Source of the DNA: Microbacterium gallinarum
Lineage (GTDB): Bacteria > Actinomycetota > Actinomycetes > Actinomycetales > Microbacteriaceae
Assembly: GCF_014837165.1 (NCBI RefSeq)
Contig: NZ_JACSPM010000006.1
Location: forward strand, 1-64,000
Reading direction: 5' to 3'
Length of the DNA: 64,000 nt
The position numbers were made by a program, and so were the translations under genes. The notes beneath the pieces are model-generated. The model did no database searches, was not told the DNA's origin, and saw only the letters and a program-made list of their open reading frames with translations. Shown one piece after another: positions 1 through 8,383 of this stretch (within the stretch, counting starts at the first letter, position 1; every line of letters begins with the position of its first letter).

Positions 1-240
1 CAAGACGCCTGGCGCCGCATCGTCGCCACCGCCGCGGCAGCCGGCATCCCCGCCCCTGCCTTCTCGTCCTCGCTCGCGTACTACGACGGACTGCGCGCCG
101 AACGCCTGCCCGCCGCCCTCGTGCAGGGACAGCGCGACTTCTTCGGCGCGCACACCTACCAGCGCATCGACAAGCCCGGCACCTTCCACACCCTGTGGTC
201 CGGCGACCGCACCGAGATCGAAGCCGAAGACACGCACTGA
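1..240 (+). CDS. gnd: 6-phosphogluconate dehydrogenase (decarboxylating), C-terminal fragment
   Basis: Only the last 79 residues are in the window; the reading frame is open at base 1. The segment carries the signature tail of the family: a tyrosine-rich stretch (SLAYYDGLR), then [19 protein letters not shown] and the terminal [11 protein letters not shown]. In 6-phosphogluconate dehydrogenase this tail swaps into the partner subunit and helps close the substrate site. The enzyme converts 6-phosphogluconate to ribulose 5-phosphate with NADP reduction in the oxidative pentose phosphate pathway, in the cytosol. The gene ends just before a strong hairpin shared with the converging oxidase gene. 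Family assignment is secure; the subtype cannot be judged from this fragment. Confidence 0.95.
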   Translation, partial: QDAWRRIVATAAAAGIPAPAFSSSLAYYDGLRAERLPAALVQGQRDFFGAHTYQRIDKPGTFHTLWSGDRTEIEAEDTH

Positions 241-246
241 TCGCGT

Positions 247-289
247 GACGACGAAGGCCCTCGCCGAGCCGGCGGGGGCCTTCGTCGTC
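247..289. terminator. Bidirectional terminator hairpin
   Basis: A perfect 14-bp stem (GACGACGAAGGCCC at 247-260 pairs with 276-289) encloses a 15-base loop. It lies between two converging stop codons, at 240 and 297, and each exit is T-enriched (TTCGTCG). It most likely stops transcription from both sides. Confidence 0.85.
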
Positions 290-296
290 GGCTGCG

Positions 297-1622
297 TCAG
301 CTCGGTGCGACGTTGTGGTTGCGGCAGAAGCGGTTCTGCGGGTCGAACCGGCGCTTGATCTCGGCCAGGCGCGCACGCGTCTCAGGTGAGTACATCCGAG
401 TCACGATCGCGGGATCGGTCGTGACGGTGAAGTTGCCGTAGAGCCCGGCCCCCAGCGCCTCGATCGCGTCCCACTCGGCCTGGATGAGCGGGCGGTTGCC
501 GTCATGGACGAGCCCCGGGATGTCGAAGGCGCCGGCCATCGCGAACCAGCTCGCGGTGCGGGCCGGGAACGGGGTGTCGTCTTGGGCGACGTCGCCGAAG
601 GCGCCGCCCAGGGAACGGAGGAAGAGCACGGACGCCTGGTTCGCCTCGCGGAACGACACGAGCCGGTCGATGGCGTCGTCGGTCAGTGCGTCGAGCAGGG
701 TGTTTCCGCCGACGAAGCCCGGCATGGGCTGGTCGGGGTCGGCGGGCGGTGCGTCCATCAGGATGTCGGGGTAGCTTCGCGCGCGGAGCTCGGTCTCGGT
801 GACAGCGTCGAGCGCGAGGAGCGGCGCGAGCGCGGCGCGGGCCGCGTCTTCGTCGTCGCCGATCCAGCACGCCGTGATCGTCGCCCCGGCCGGAGCATGC
901 GGATCCATCGCCGGGACGTCCATGTAGGTGACCGTGAGATCGCGCGGGGCGGTGCTCATCGTGTCGCGCAGCGCACGCAGCACCGGTCGCGCGTCGCCGT
1001 CCACCCCGAGGGTCGCGAAGACGACCGACGTCAGCGGGTGGGCGCGGAAGTCGAATCGTGTCACGACGCCGAAGTTGCCGCCGCCGCCGCGCAGCGCCCA
1101 CAGCAGGTCGGCGTGGGATGCCTCGTTCACCTCGAGCACGTCGCCGCGCGCGGTCACGACCTGGGCGCCGACGAGCTGATCGGCGGCGAGCCCCCACGCG
1201 CGCACCATCCAGCCGATGCCGCCGCCGAGGGTGAGGCCGCCGACACCGACGGAGGCGGTGTCGCCGGAGCTGACGCCCAGCCCGTGCCGGGCGAGTTCGG
1301 CGGCGACCGCGCCCCACGTGGCGCCACCGCCGACCTGCACCAGCGTGCCGTCGACGCGGATGTCATCCAGACCGCTGAGGTCGAGCGTGAGGCCGCCGGG
1401 GACGGCACCCCACACGCTGTGTCCACCGCACCGGATCATGACGTCGAGACGTTCGGAGGCGGCGTAGCGTACGCCGGCACGGACGTCGTCGACGGTCGAG
1501 GCACGGACGATGATGGTCGGCTCTCCCACACCGGAGTGGAAGGAACGGGCGGCATCCCAATCGGCGTCGCCGGGCTTGACGACCGTTCCGGCCGCCAGAT
1601 CTGTCAGAGAGAGATCAGTCAC
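297..1622 (-). CDS. FAD-binding oxidoreductase, BBE (berberine bridge enzyme)-like
   Basis: An oxidase of the vanillyl-alcohol oxidase/PCMH fold, about 441 residues. The N-terminal FAD-binding part has RCGGHSVWG, whose histidine is the usual covalent FAD-linkage site, and the FAD loop SVGVGGLTLGGGIGW. The C-terminal BBE tail (RRFDPQNRFCRNHNVAPS) is intact. The cysteine that makes a second flavin bond in bicovalent members is not seen (the equivalent loop reads SSGDTASVGVGG), so the flavin is probably singly linked. I start at the GTG at 1622 because a TAGCGT hexamer lies 7 nt upstream; an ATG at 1652 would add ten residues. The substrate is unknown; sugars, alcohols and phenolics are all used in this family. 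The gene diverges from the SDR gene at 1710. Confidence 0.85.
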   Translation of the reverse strand: MTDLSLTDLAAGTVVKPGDADWDAARSFHSGVGEPTIIVRASTVDDVRAGVRYAASERLDVMIRCGGHSVWGAVPGGLTLDLSGLDDIRVDGTLVQVGGGATWGAVAAELARHGLGVSSGDTASVGVGGLTLGGGIGWMVRAWGLAADQLVGAQVVTARGDVLEVNEASHADLLWALRGGGGNFGVVTRFDFRAHPLTSVVFATLGVDGDARPVLRALRDTMSTAPRDLTVTYMDVPAMDPHAPAGATITACWIGDDEDAARAALAPLLALDAVTETELRARSYPDILMDAPPADPDQPMPGFVGGNTLLDALTDDAIDRLVSFREANQASVLFLRSLGGAFGDVAQDDTPFPARTASWFAMAGAFDIPGLVHDGNRPLIQAEWDAIEALGAGLYGNFTVTTDPAIVTRMYSPETRARLAEIKRRFDPQNRFCRNHNVAPS

Positions 1623-1629
1623 CCGCGTC

Positions 1630-1635
1630 ACGCTA
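1630..1635 (-). promoter_or_regulatory. -10 hexamer for leaderless start of the BBE-like oxidase
   Basis: TAGCGT on the minus strand ends 7 nt before the GTG at 1622, so transcription would begin at or next to the start codon. This is the main reason for preferring that start. Confidence 0.5.
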
Positions 1636-1697
1636 ACGGGCGGCACCGACATCCGGTAGACCCGTCCCTGCCACGGACCGCAGGGTGCCCGCCAGGC

Positions 1698-1703
1698 TAG
1701 GGT
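1698..1703 (+). promoter_or_regulatory. -10 hexamer for leaderless start of the SDR gene
   Basis: TAGGGT ends 6 nt before the ATG at 1710, and no Shine-Dalgarno sequence lies between. It fits the TANNNT-N6-7-start pattern repeated through the window. Confidence 0.5.
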
Positions 1704-1709
1704 CGGACG

Positions 1710-2705
1710 ATGACCCCCACGCGAGTGCTCTACATCGGCGGAACCGGAACGATCAGCGCGTCGTGCGTGAAGCGCAGCCTCGCCGCCGGTCACGACGTGA
1801 CCGTCCTCAACCGCGGCTCGGCACGGCGTCCGCTCCCGGACGGCGTCCGCGAGCTGGTCGGCGATGTCCGCGACCCGCAGTCGGTGCGCGATGCCGTCGG
1901 CGACGCGGAGTTCGATGTGGTCGCCGAGTTCCTCGCGTTCACGCCGGAGCACGTGCAGCAGGACCTCGACCTCTTCGAAGGGCGCACCGCGCAGTTCGTC
2001 TTCATCAGCTCGGCCTCCGCCTACGAGAAGCCGCCGCGCCGCCTGCCGGTGACCGAGTCGACGCCGCTGCGCAATCCGTTCTGGCGGTATTCGCGCGACA
2101 AGATCGCGTGCGAGGACCTGCTCGTCGCCGCGCACCGCGAGCGCGGTCTGCCCGTGACGATCATCCGCCCGTCGCACACCTACGACGAACGGCTCCTCCC
2201 CACCCTCGGCGGGTGGACCGACATCGCCCGCATGCGAGAGGGCCGCCCCGTCGTCATCCACGGCGACGGCACGAGCCTGTGGACCATCACGCACAGCGAC
2301 GACTTCGCCGTGGCGTTCACCGGGCTCCTCGGCAATCCCGCCGCGATCGGTGACGCGTTCACGATCACGGGCTCGCACGCGCCAACGTGGAACCAGATCT
2401 ACGGCTGGCTCGCCGACGCGGCCGGGGTGCGGCATCCCGACTTCGTCCACGTCGCCTCCGAGACGATCGCCGCGTTCGAGCCCGAGCTCGGCCCCACGCT
2501 CATCGGCGACAAGGCTCACTCGATGGTCTTCGACAACGCCAAGGTCACTGCTCTGGTGCCGGACTTCCGCACGACGATCACGTTCGACGAGGGCGCGCGC
2601 CGCATCCTCGCGCACTACGACGCGCACCCCGAGGAGCAGCGCGTCGATGCGGACCACGATGCGCTGTTCGATCGCCTCGCAGCCCACGCCCGCTCGGCGG
2701 GCTGA
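1710..2705 (+). CDS. NAD-dependent epimerase/dehydratase-like SDR
   Basis: A 331-residue extended or atypical short-chain dehydrogenase/reductase. The N-terminal Rossmann motif reads GGTGTIS (residues 10-16), with serine at the usual third glycine. The catalytic Tyr-Lys pair is seen as YSRDK in the middle of the protein, following a SSASAYE strand. The closest recognisable group is the NAD-dependent epimerase/CSP41-like family, many of which act on sugar nucleotides or have lost catalysis. No substrate can be named. It diverges from the BBE-like oxidase with a 90-bp shared promoter region, so the two may be co-regulated. The leaderless -10 element supports the ATG used here. Confidence 0.8.
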   Translation: MTPTRVLYIGGTGTISASCVKRSLAAGHDVTVLNRGSARRPLPDGVRELVGDVRDPQSVRDAVGDAEFDVVAEFLAFTPEHVQQDLDLFEGRTAQFVFISSASAYEKPPRRLPVTESTPLRNPFWRYSRDKIACEDLLVAAHRERGLPVTIIRPSHTYDERLLPTLGGWTDIARMREGRPVVIHGDGTSLWTITHSDDFAVAFTGLLGNPAAIGDAFTITGSHAPTWNQIYGWLADAAGVRHPDFVHVASETIAAFEPELGPTLIGDKAHSMVFDNAKVTALVPDFRTTITFDEGARRILAHYDAHPEEQRVDADHDALFDRLAAHARSAG

Positions 2706-2741
2706 GGCGCGCCGCACTCACAGCACGCGCATAGCTCGCTC

Positions 2742-2772
2742 CATAGGAAGTGCATAGGAACGCGAGCACAAT
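2742..2772 (+). promoter_or_regulatory. Direct-repeat operator and -10 region of the two-component system
   Basis: CATAGGAA occurs at 2742-2749 and again at 2753-2760, an 11-bp period typical of OmpR-family binding sites. CACAAT at 2767-2772 is a plausible -10, ending 6 nt before the response regulator ATG. If transcription starts at that ATG, the repeats cover about -37 to -19, the placement of an activator site. A degenerate copy with the same period lies in front of the flavin operon (8944-8965). Confidence 0.55.
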
Positions 2773-2778
2773 GGACGC

Positions 2779-3507
2779 ATGACCAACGCCTCCCCTGCCC
2801 TCCTGCGTCCCGACGGGTCGCCGCTGCGCGTGCTCGTGGTCGACGACGAGCAGATGCTCACCGACCTGCTGTCGATGGCGCTGCGCATGGAGGGGTGGGA
2901 GGTGCGCACCGCGGGCTCGGGCTTCGAGGCGCTGCAGGCGGCGCGGGAGTTCGCCCCCGACGCGATGGTGCTCGACGTCATGATGCCCGACCTCGACGGC
3001 ATGGCCGTGCTGCAGCGGCTGCGCCAGTCGGGCGACGACGTGCCCGTGCTCTTCCTCACCGCGAAGGACGCCGTGAGCGACCGGGTCGCCGGACTCACCG
3101 CGGGTGGCGACGACTACGTCACCAAGCCGTTCTCGCTCGAAGAGGTCGTGGCGCGTCTGCGCGGACTCATGCGCCGCGCGGGCACCGCCCACGCCTCGGG
3201 TGCCGAGCCGATCCTTCGCGTCGCCGATCTCACGCTCAACGAGGACAGCCACGAGGTCGAGCGCGCCGGTGACGAGATCGACCTCACCGCGACCGAGTTC
3301 GAACTGCTCCGCTACCTCATGCGCAATCAGCGCCGCGTCGTCTCGAAGGCGCAGATCCTCGACCGCGTGTGGAACTACGACTTCGGCGGCCGGTCCAGCG
3401 TCGTCGAGCTGTACATCTCGTACCTGCGCAAGAAGATCGATCAGGGTCGCGAGCCGCTCATCCACACGGTGCGGGGAGTCGGCTACATGATCAAGGCGCC
3501 GTCATGA
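2779..3507 (+). CDS. OmpR-family two-component response regulator
   Basis: A 242-residue cytosolic transcription factor. The receiver domain (about residues 17-130) has the acidic pair D22-D23, the phospho-acceptor D66 in VLDVMMPD and K116 in the TKPF motif. The C-terminal winged helix has the usual DNA-binding wing (HTVRGVGYMIK). It is phosphorylated by the kinase encoded next: the two genes overlap in the ATGA form (ATG at 3504, TGA ending at 3507) and are therefore translationally coupled. It resembles the TcrA/TrcR/MtrA-like actinobacterial regulators, but no ortholog can be fixed. The upstream CATAGGAA direct repeat suggests autoregulation. A similar repeat before the FMN-binding operon suggests that operon is a target. 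Confidence 0.95.
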   Translation: MTNASPALLRPDGSPLRVLVVDDEQMLTDLLSMALRMEGWEVRTAGSGFEALQAAREFAPDAMVLDVMMPDLDGMAVLQRLRQSGDDVPVLFLTAKDAVSDRVAGLTAGGDDYVTKPFSLEEVVARLRGLMRRAGTAHASGAEPILRVADLTLNEDSHEVERAGDEIDLTATEFELLRYLMRNQRRVVSKAQILDRVWNYDFGGRSSVVELYISYLRKKIDQGREPLIHTVRGVGYMIKAPS

Positions 3508-5177
3508 CCGACGCGCGGGGCGACGCCTCCGCGCAGTCGTCGGCGCCCGCAGCCGCGCCGATGGTCGACCCCGACGCCGAGCCGGATGCGGGCGACGGCA
3601 CCACCGGTGCCGGCGCCGCAACCGCTGTCGATGCCGACGACAGGACGGGGACGGATGCCTCGGCCGCGGCATCCGCTCGCCACCCCTGGACTCTGCAGCG
3701 CAAGCTCATCGTGACCGTCGTCGCGATCACCTCGTTCATCATGGTGCTCGTCGGTGTCGCGACGAGCGCGATCCTCGGCGGCGTGCTCGAGGACGGCCTC
3801 AACAGCCGGGTCACGAGTGCCGCCGAGCGCACCGCCGTGCTGGTTCGCGGCTACATCGCGCAGGGCTGGACGGCGCAGGAGATCCTCGAGGAGCAGCCGC
3901 AGCAGCCCGGGTTCCTGCTCGCGATCCAGACGCCGCCGAATGCCCCCACTGCGGCGGTCGTGGAATCCGACACCACCGTGACGGAGCTCACCGACGACCA
4001 GATCGGCGACCTCGCCGACGGGCTGCGCAGCGAGACCCCGTCGGTCGTGACGATCGACGGGCTCGGCAGCTTCCGCGTCGAAGGGCAGCCGAGCGGTGCG
4101 TCGGTGGTCGTCGTCGGCATCTCGCGCGACGAGGTCGCGAGCTCGATCGGCCGGATGCTCACCACGATCGGACTGCTCACCGCGGGCGGCCTCATCCTGC
4201 TCGCCCTCGCGACGGCGTGGACGATCCGCGCCGGCCTCGCGCCGTTGCGCGCCGTGGCGGCGACCGCCGAGCGCGTGTCGGCGCTCCCCCTCGATCAGGG
4301 CGAGGTGTCGATCCCCGAGCGCGTGCCCGCGCACCAGGCTGACCCCCGCACCGAGGTCGGGCGGGTCGGCGAGGCGCTGAACACCCTGCTCGATCACGTC
4401 GGCACGTCGCTCACCGCCCGTCAGCGCAACGAGGAGCGCATGCGCACCTTCGTCGCCGACGCGAGCCACGAGCTGCGCACGCCGCTCGCGTCGATCCGGG
4501 GATACTCGGAGCTCTCGCTGCGCGCCCTGTCGAAGGACCACGCGGCCGCGACGATCGAGACGACCGAGTCCTCGCTCGAGCGCATCCAGGCGCAGTCGCT
4601 GCGCATGACCCGCCTCGTCGAGGACCTGCTGCTGCTGGCCCGCCTGGACGAGGGGCAGGAGCTCGTCTACGGCGCCGTCGACCTCACGCGGCTCGCGCTC
4701 GAAGCCGTCGGAGACGCGCGGCCGGCGGGTCCCGACCACACCTGGGTGCTCGAGCTCGCGGATGAGCCCGTCCAGGTGGCCGGCGACGCCGGGCGCCTGA
4801 ACCAGGTGGTCGCGAACCTGCTCGCCAACGCCCGCACGCACACCCCCGAGGGCACGACGGTCACGGTCGGCGTGGCGCGCGACCGAGGTACGGCGGTGCT
4901 GCGCGTGCACGACGACGGGCCGGGCATCGACCCCGCGCTCCGCGACGAGCTCTTCGAGCGCTTCTCGCGCGCCGACCGGTCGCGTGCACGCCAGACCGGC
5001 GGCACGGGCTTGGGGCTGTCGATCGCCCGCGCGATCGTCGACGCCCACGGCGGCTCGATCACCGTCGAGAGCGAACCCGGCTCGACGACCTTCGAGGTGC
5101 GCCTTCCCGCCCGACCCCGCGACCCCGGGCCCGCGGCGAGCGAAGCGGTGGACGGCGCGGCTGCGGACGGCGCGTAA
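3504..5177 (+). CDS. Two-component sensor histidine kinase
   Basis: A 557-residue membrane kinase. The first 60 residues are Ala/Asp/Gly-rich and look disordered and cytosolic. A first membrane helix (about 68-91) is followed by an extracellular sensor region of roughly 130 residues with no recognisable fold, a second helix (IGLLTAGGLILLALATAW) and a HAMP linker. The dimerisation/phospho-acceptor helix carries SHELRTPL, and the ATPase domain has NLLANARTH (N box), DDGPGID (G1) and GTGLGLSIARAIV (G2), all intact. It should phosphorylate the regulator whose gene it overlaps by 4 bp. The stimulus is unknown; if the flavin operon is a target, a redox or metal signal is plausible. Confidence 0.95.
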   Translation: MTDARGDASAQSSAPAAAPMVDPDAEPDAGDGTTGAGAATAVDADDRTGTDASAAASARHPWTLQRKLIVTVVAITSFIMVLVGVATSAILGGVLEDGLNSRVTSAAERTAVLVRGYIAQGWTAQEILEEQPQQPGFLLAIQTPPNAPTAAVVESDTTVTELTDDQIGDLADGLRSETPSVVTIDGLGSFRVEGQPSGASVVVVGISRDEVASSIGRMLTTIGLLTAGGLILLALATAWTIRAGLAPLRAVAATAERVSALPLDQGEVSIPERVPAHQADPRTEVGRVGEALNTLLDHVGTSLTARQRNEERMRTFVADASHELRTPLASIRGYSELSLRALSKDHAAATIETTESSLERIQAQSLRMTRLVEDLLLLARLDEGQELVYGAVDLTRLALEAVGDARPAGPDHTWVLELADEPVQVAGDAGRLNQVVANLLANARTHTPEGTTVTVGVARDRGTAVLRVHDDGPGIDPALRDELFERFSRADRSRARQTGGTGLGLSIARAIVDAHGGSITVESEPGSTTFEVRLPARPRDPGPAASEAVDGAAADGA

Positions 5178-5349
5178 CCCCGCGCCGCAGCATCCCCAAC
5201 TTCACCCGCGCCGATCTGCGCGGTCGAGGCGATCCCGACCACAACTCGGCGCGGTTCAGCGAGCGCCCTCGAGTCTCAACCGCAGCGAAGTGCGCGTCGG
5301 CAACCGCCGGCACGGCCGAATGCCGCGGTCGAAGCGGATGCCGCGGGGG

Positions 5350-6921
5350 TCAGTACCCGCTGAAGGCGTCGGTGGTGATCGAGCGGGCGCGCTCGAGGGC
5401 GGGCGAGAGGTCGGCGATCAGCCCCGCTGGACCCGAGATGTAGGCGTGGCGGGACGCGATGTCGGGCACGACGCGCATGAGGCCCTCGGCGTCGAGCCGC
5501 ACGCCACGGGCCCACATCCAGTTCGCGGGAAGATCGGCGGGCCGGTCGCGCGTGAAGACGATCACGGGGATGCCGGATGCCTCGATGTCTTCGCGGTACG
5601 CGAGCTCCGACGCGTCCGAGGCGACGTAGACGAGGATGATGTCGCGCTCCTCGGCCGACGCCCGCACGTGGCGCAGCTGCGAAACGAACGGCGTGACGCC
5701 GATGCCCGCCGCGACCATCAGGATGGGAGCCGCCGGCCGCTTGGGCAGCACGAAGTCGCCCCACACGCCGGTGATCGCGAGGCGGTGCCCCTCGGCGACC
5801 TGCGCGAGCGCCTTCTTGTACGAGCTCTGCGGCTTGGCCGACGCGACGCCGTTCTCCTTGAACGCCACGCGCAGCTCGGGCAGGTCGTCGGGCGCCGACG
5901 CGATGCTGAACTCGCGACGCGTGCCGCGCGCGTCGGGGTGCGCGTGGGGAACCTCGAGCTCGAGGTACTGACCGGGCACGAACGAGAGCCGGTCGTGCAC
6001 GCGGAACGTCAGTTCGCGGACGGTCGGCGTCCGGTCGGCGCGCGACGCGAGGGTCAGGCGCACCGCCGTGCGCACCGCGAACGCGAACGCGATGGCGTTG
6101 CCGATGAGGAGCGCACGCTCCTGTCCGAGCGAGATCTCGCCGAGCGGGATCGGCCATCCCGCGAGCACGCCGACGATGCCGGCGACGGTGAACTGCTGCC
6201 AGCGGCGAGGCGGGAGGGTCAGCGGCTCGGACAGCATGAACGCCCCGAGGAACAGGAACGGCGACGACCACAGGATCTGCCAGAACACCGTCATCGCGTC
6301 GACGTCGAGCCCCGCCGCCTGCGACTGAGCGGCCGTGCGCAGCACGGCGATCGCGACCGCGGCCACGAGGAAGACCGCGACGACGCGCAGCTTCTCGGTG
6401 CGCCACAGCACCGCGAGTCCGAGCACGATCACGGGGCCGGCGAGCGCCGGCGTGCCGACCCACCACGACGACGCGCCCAGATCGGGCCACGCGATGCTCA
6501 GCAGCGTGAGCACGGTAGCGCCCACCGCTGCGGGGTTGAAGATGTGCCGGCCGCGCCACGCGAGGACGTACTTGGAGAGGGATGCCGCGGCCCCCGCGAT
6601 CGCGATGCCGGCGAGGCCGGCGACCTCGAGCGTCGGGCGCAGGACGAACAGCAGGATGTGCGCGGTGATCAGCGACGACTCGATGCGCCACGGCAGGTGC
6701 AGGATGCGCTGGGTCGCGGCATCCACTCCCCCGCACACGATCGAGAGCACCGCGAGCGTCGCGATCAGCTCCAGGGGATCGGGGCCGACGAGGTCGAAGA
6801 ACGACAGCGCGAACGCGATGACGGCGAGGGTCGCGAGGGCGACGTACACGACGCGGTACATCGAGACGCGCCCGAGGAGGGCGAAGACGCGGTTCCAGAG
6901 CGAGGTGAGCGAGGTGATCAC
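5350..6921 (-). CDS. RnfD/NqrB-like membrane protein fused to a ferredoxin-NAD(P)H reductase module
   Basis: About 523 residues in two halves. The first ~250 form several membrane helices and include FNPAAVG, as in the RnfD/NqrB flavoprotein subunits of ion-pumping oxidoreductases. I do not see the SGAT motif that carries covalent FMN in those subunits. The C-terminal half is a cytosolic reductase: REFSIAS for FAD and AAGIGVTPFVSQLR (GxGxxP) for NAD(P)H. The likely role is to pass electrons from NAD(P)H through the membrane to the FMN lipoprotein encoded first in the operon. I start at GTG 6921, one base after the MOSC stop, matching the TGA-C-ATG junction earlier in the operon; an ATG at 6951 would overlap the MOSC gene. 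Confidence 0.8.
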   Translation of the reverse strand: MITSLTSLWNRVFALLGRVSMYRVVYVALATLAVIAFALSFFDLVGPDPLELIATLAVLSIVCGGVDAATQRILHLPWRIESSLITAHILLFVLRPTLEVAGLAGIAIAGAAASLSKYVLAWRGRHIFNPAAVGATVLTLLSIAWPDLGASSWWVGTPALAGPVIVLGLAVLWRTEKLRVVAVFLVAAVAIAVLRTAAQSQAAGLDVDAMTVFWQILWSSPFLFLGAFMLSEPLTLPPRRWQQFTVAGIVGVLAGWPIPLGEISLGQERALLIGNAIAFAFAVRTAVRLTLASRADRTPTVRELTFRVHDRLSFVPGQYLELEVPHAHPDARGTRREFSIASAPDDLPELRVAFKENGVASAKPQSSYKKALAQVAEGHRLAITGVWGDFVLPKRPAAPILMVAAGIGVTPFVSQLRHVRASAEERDIILVYVASDASELAYREDIEASGIPVIVFTRDRPADLPANWMWARGVRLDAEGLMRVVPDIASRHAYISGPAGLIADLSPALERARSITTDAFSGY

Positions 6922-6922
6922 G

Positions 6923-7480
6923 TCACACCACCGGGAGGGGCTCGTGGGCACCGGAGGGCAGGATGACGCGGATGCCGTCCCCCGGCCGCACCACGCCGCC
7001 GGACACGACGACCGACATGACGCCCGTCAGGCGCACGGTCTCGCCGTCGTCGTCGAGGTACACGAGCTCCTTCATCAGGCCATTCGAGAGGCCGTTGATC
7101 TGCGAGCACGGGTTGCGCAGCCCGGTGATCTCGACCACCGCCCCCTCACCGATCTCGAGTCGCGCGCCGCGCGGGAGCCCCAGCAGGTCGACCCCGACGG
7201 TCGTGATGTTCTCGCCCAGCGCGCCGGGCTCGACCCCGTGCCCGCGTTCGGCCATGAGGTCGAACAGCTCGGAGTGGATCAGGTGCACCTGGCGCAGGTT
7301 CGGGCTCGAGGGGTCGCGTCTCACACGCGAGACGTGCTGCACCGTCGCGCCCGCATGCGCATCGCCTTCGACGCCGTAGCCGGCGATGAGGGTGATCTCG
7401 TCCCGAGTCGGCTTGCTGAAGCGGTGGGCATCGTCGCGCGCGACGGCGACGACCTGTGCGGAGGATGGCGACGGGGTCAC
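6923..7480 (-). CDS. MOSC domain-containing protein
   Basis: A 185-residue stand-alone MOSC domain, the family of molybdenum-cofactor sulfurase C-termini, YiiM and mARC proteins. The conserved cysteine lies in GLRNPCSQI, and GALGENITT is the family's central motif. Such proteins bind sulfurated molybdenum cofactor or act on N-hydroxylated substrates. The GTG start (7480) overlaps the ApbE stop in a GTGA junction, and the membrane reductase follows after one base, so it belongs to the flavin operon. A molybdenum role next to an FMN system is not obvious. It could be a further electron acceptor or simply a conserved passenger. Confidence 0.85.
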   Translation of the reverse strand: MTPSPSSAQVVAVARDDAHRFSKPTRDEITLIAGYGVEGDAHAGATVQHVSRVRRDPSSPNLRQVHLIHSELFDLMAERGHGVEPGALGENITTVGVDLLGLPRGARLEIGEGAVVEITGLRNPCSQINGLSNGLMKELVYLDDDGETVRLTGVMSVVVSGGVVRPGDGIRVILPSGAHEPLPVV

Positions 7481-8382
7481 CTCTCCACGCTAGCCTCTCG
7501 CGTGAACAGGTCGGCACCGCAGCCGGGCGACCACTCCACGCGCCCGTCGGTGGTCATGCGCACCCACTCGACGCCCCACGTGTGCGCGAGCCGCGGGCCG
7601 CCGTCGAAGAAGAGCGCCGTCGCGATGGCGTCCGCCCGCATCGCCGTCGGCGCCACGGCCCACGTGGCCGCGACCGTCCTCACGGGTGCGCCGGTGCGCG
7701 CGTCGAGCACGTGATGAAGACCGTCGCCCCAGGCGCGCCGGTTGACCGCCGACGCGCAGAGCGCAGCATCCGCCACCGCCCACACGCCGATCGCGCGCCG
7801 TTCGTCGAACGGGTGCTCGAGTCCGATGCGCTGCGGGGCGCCGCGGACCGCGATGTCTCCCCCGGCGTCGACGACGATCGATCCGTCGACGGCGTCCGCG
7901 ACCTCGGCGGCCACGAGGTCGACGAGCCGCCCCTTGCCGAGGGCACCGACGTCGATCGTCGCAGGGCGATGGAGGGTGAGGATGCCCCGGTCCCAGGTCA
8001 GCGCCTCGGTCCAGTCCGCCGGGGCGGCGACGGGCTCACTCGCCGTGAGGGCGTAGTCCGCGCCGTAGCCGAGTCGCTCGAGCGACCGCCCCACGAGCGG
8101 GTTCACTGCTCCCGACGTGGCCGCCGACAGCTCCGCGTAGGCGTCGAGCATCGCCGCGGCATCCGCCGGCGCGGTGACCGAGCCGCCGGCAGCACCGAGT
8201 TCCGAGACGATCGAATCGGGGCGGAACCGCGACCACTCCTGGTCGAAGCGCTCGACGAGGGAGAGCACGTGGCGGCGCACGGCGCCGCCGAGGGGCTCCT
8301 CGGTGACGACCTCCCACCCCGTGCCGATCGCGTCGAACCGCCAGGGGACGACGGCGGGATGCGCCGGCTCCGAGCCGGACAT
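7477..8382 (-). CDS. apbE: FAD:protein FMN transferase (ApbE)
   Basis: A 301-residue ApbE-fold enzyme. Visible family motifs are IDVGALGKG, DAGGDIAVRG and HHVLDARTGAPV, plus the C-terminal ADAIATALF segment that helps bind magnesium. ApbE transfers FMN from FAD to a serine or threonine of exported flavoproteins. Its predicted substrate is the FMN-binding lipoprotein encoded one base upstream (TGA-C-ATG junction). No signal peptide or lipobox is visible at the N-terminus, whereas many ApbE proteins are exported lipoproteins. Either export uses another route or flavinylation happens before secretion. Confidence 0.9.
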   Translation of the reverse strand: MSGSEPAHPAVVPWRFDAIGTGWEVVTEEPLGGAVRRHVLSLVERFDQEWSRFRPDSIVSELGAAGGSVTAPADAAAMLDAYAELSAATSGAVNPLVGRSLERLGYGADYALTASEPVAAPADWTEALTWDRGILTLHRPATIDVGALGKGRLVDLVAAEVADAVDGSIVVDAGGDIAVRGAPQRIGLEHPFDERRAIGVWAVADAALCASAVNRRAWGDGLHHVLDARTGAPVRTVAATWAVAPTAMRADAIATALFFDGGPRLAHTWGVEWVRMTTDGRVEWSPGCGADLFTREASVER

Positions 8383-8383
8383 G

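Noticed and set aside
1653..2717. N-terminal extension of the BBE-like oxidase frame across the SDR gene
   Set aside because: The extension is antisense to a conserved SDR gene and has no recognisable domain. A -10 element supports a start at 1622.
4984..6966. 660-codon plus-strand frame through the flavin operon
   Set aside because: It lies antisense to the membrane reductase gene, its composition is dominated by Arg, Asp and His, and it shows no domain. It is a typical ghost frame of 70 percent GC DNA.
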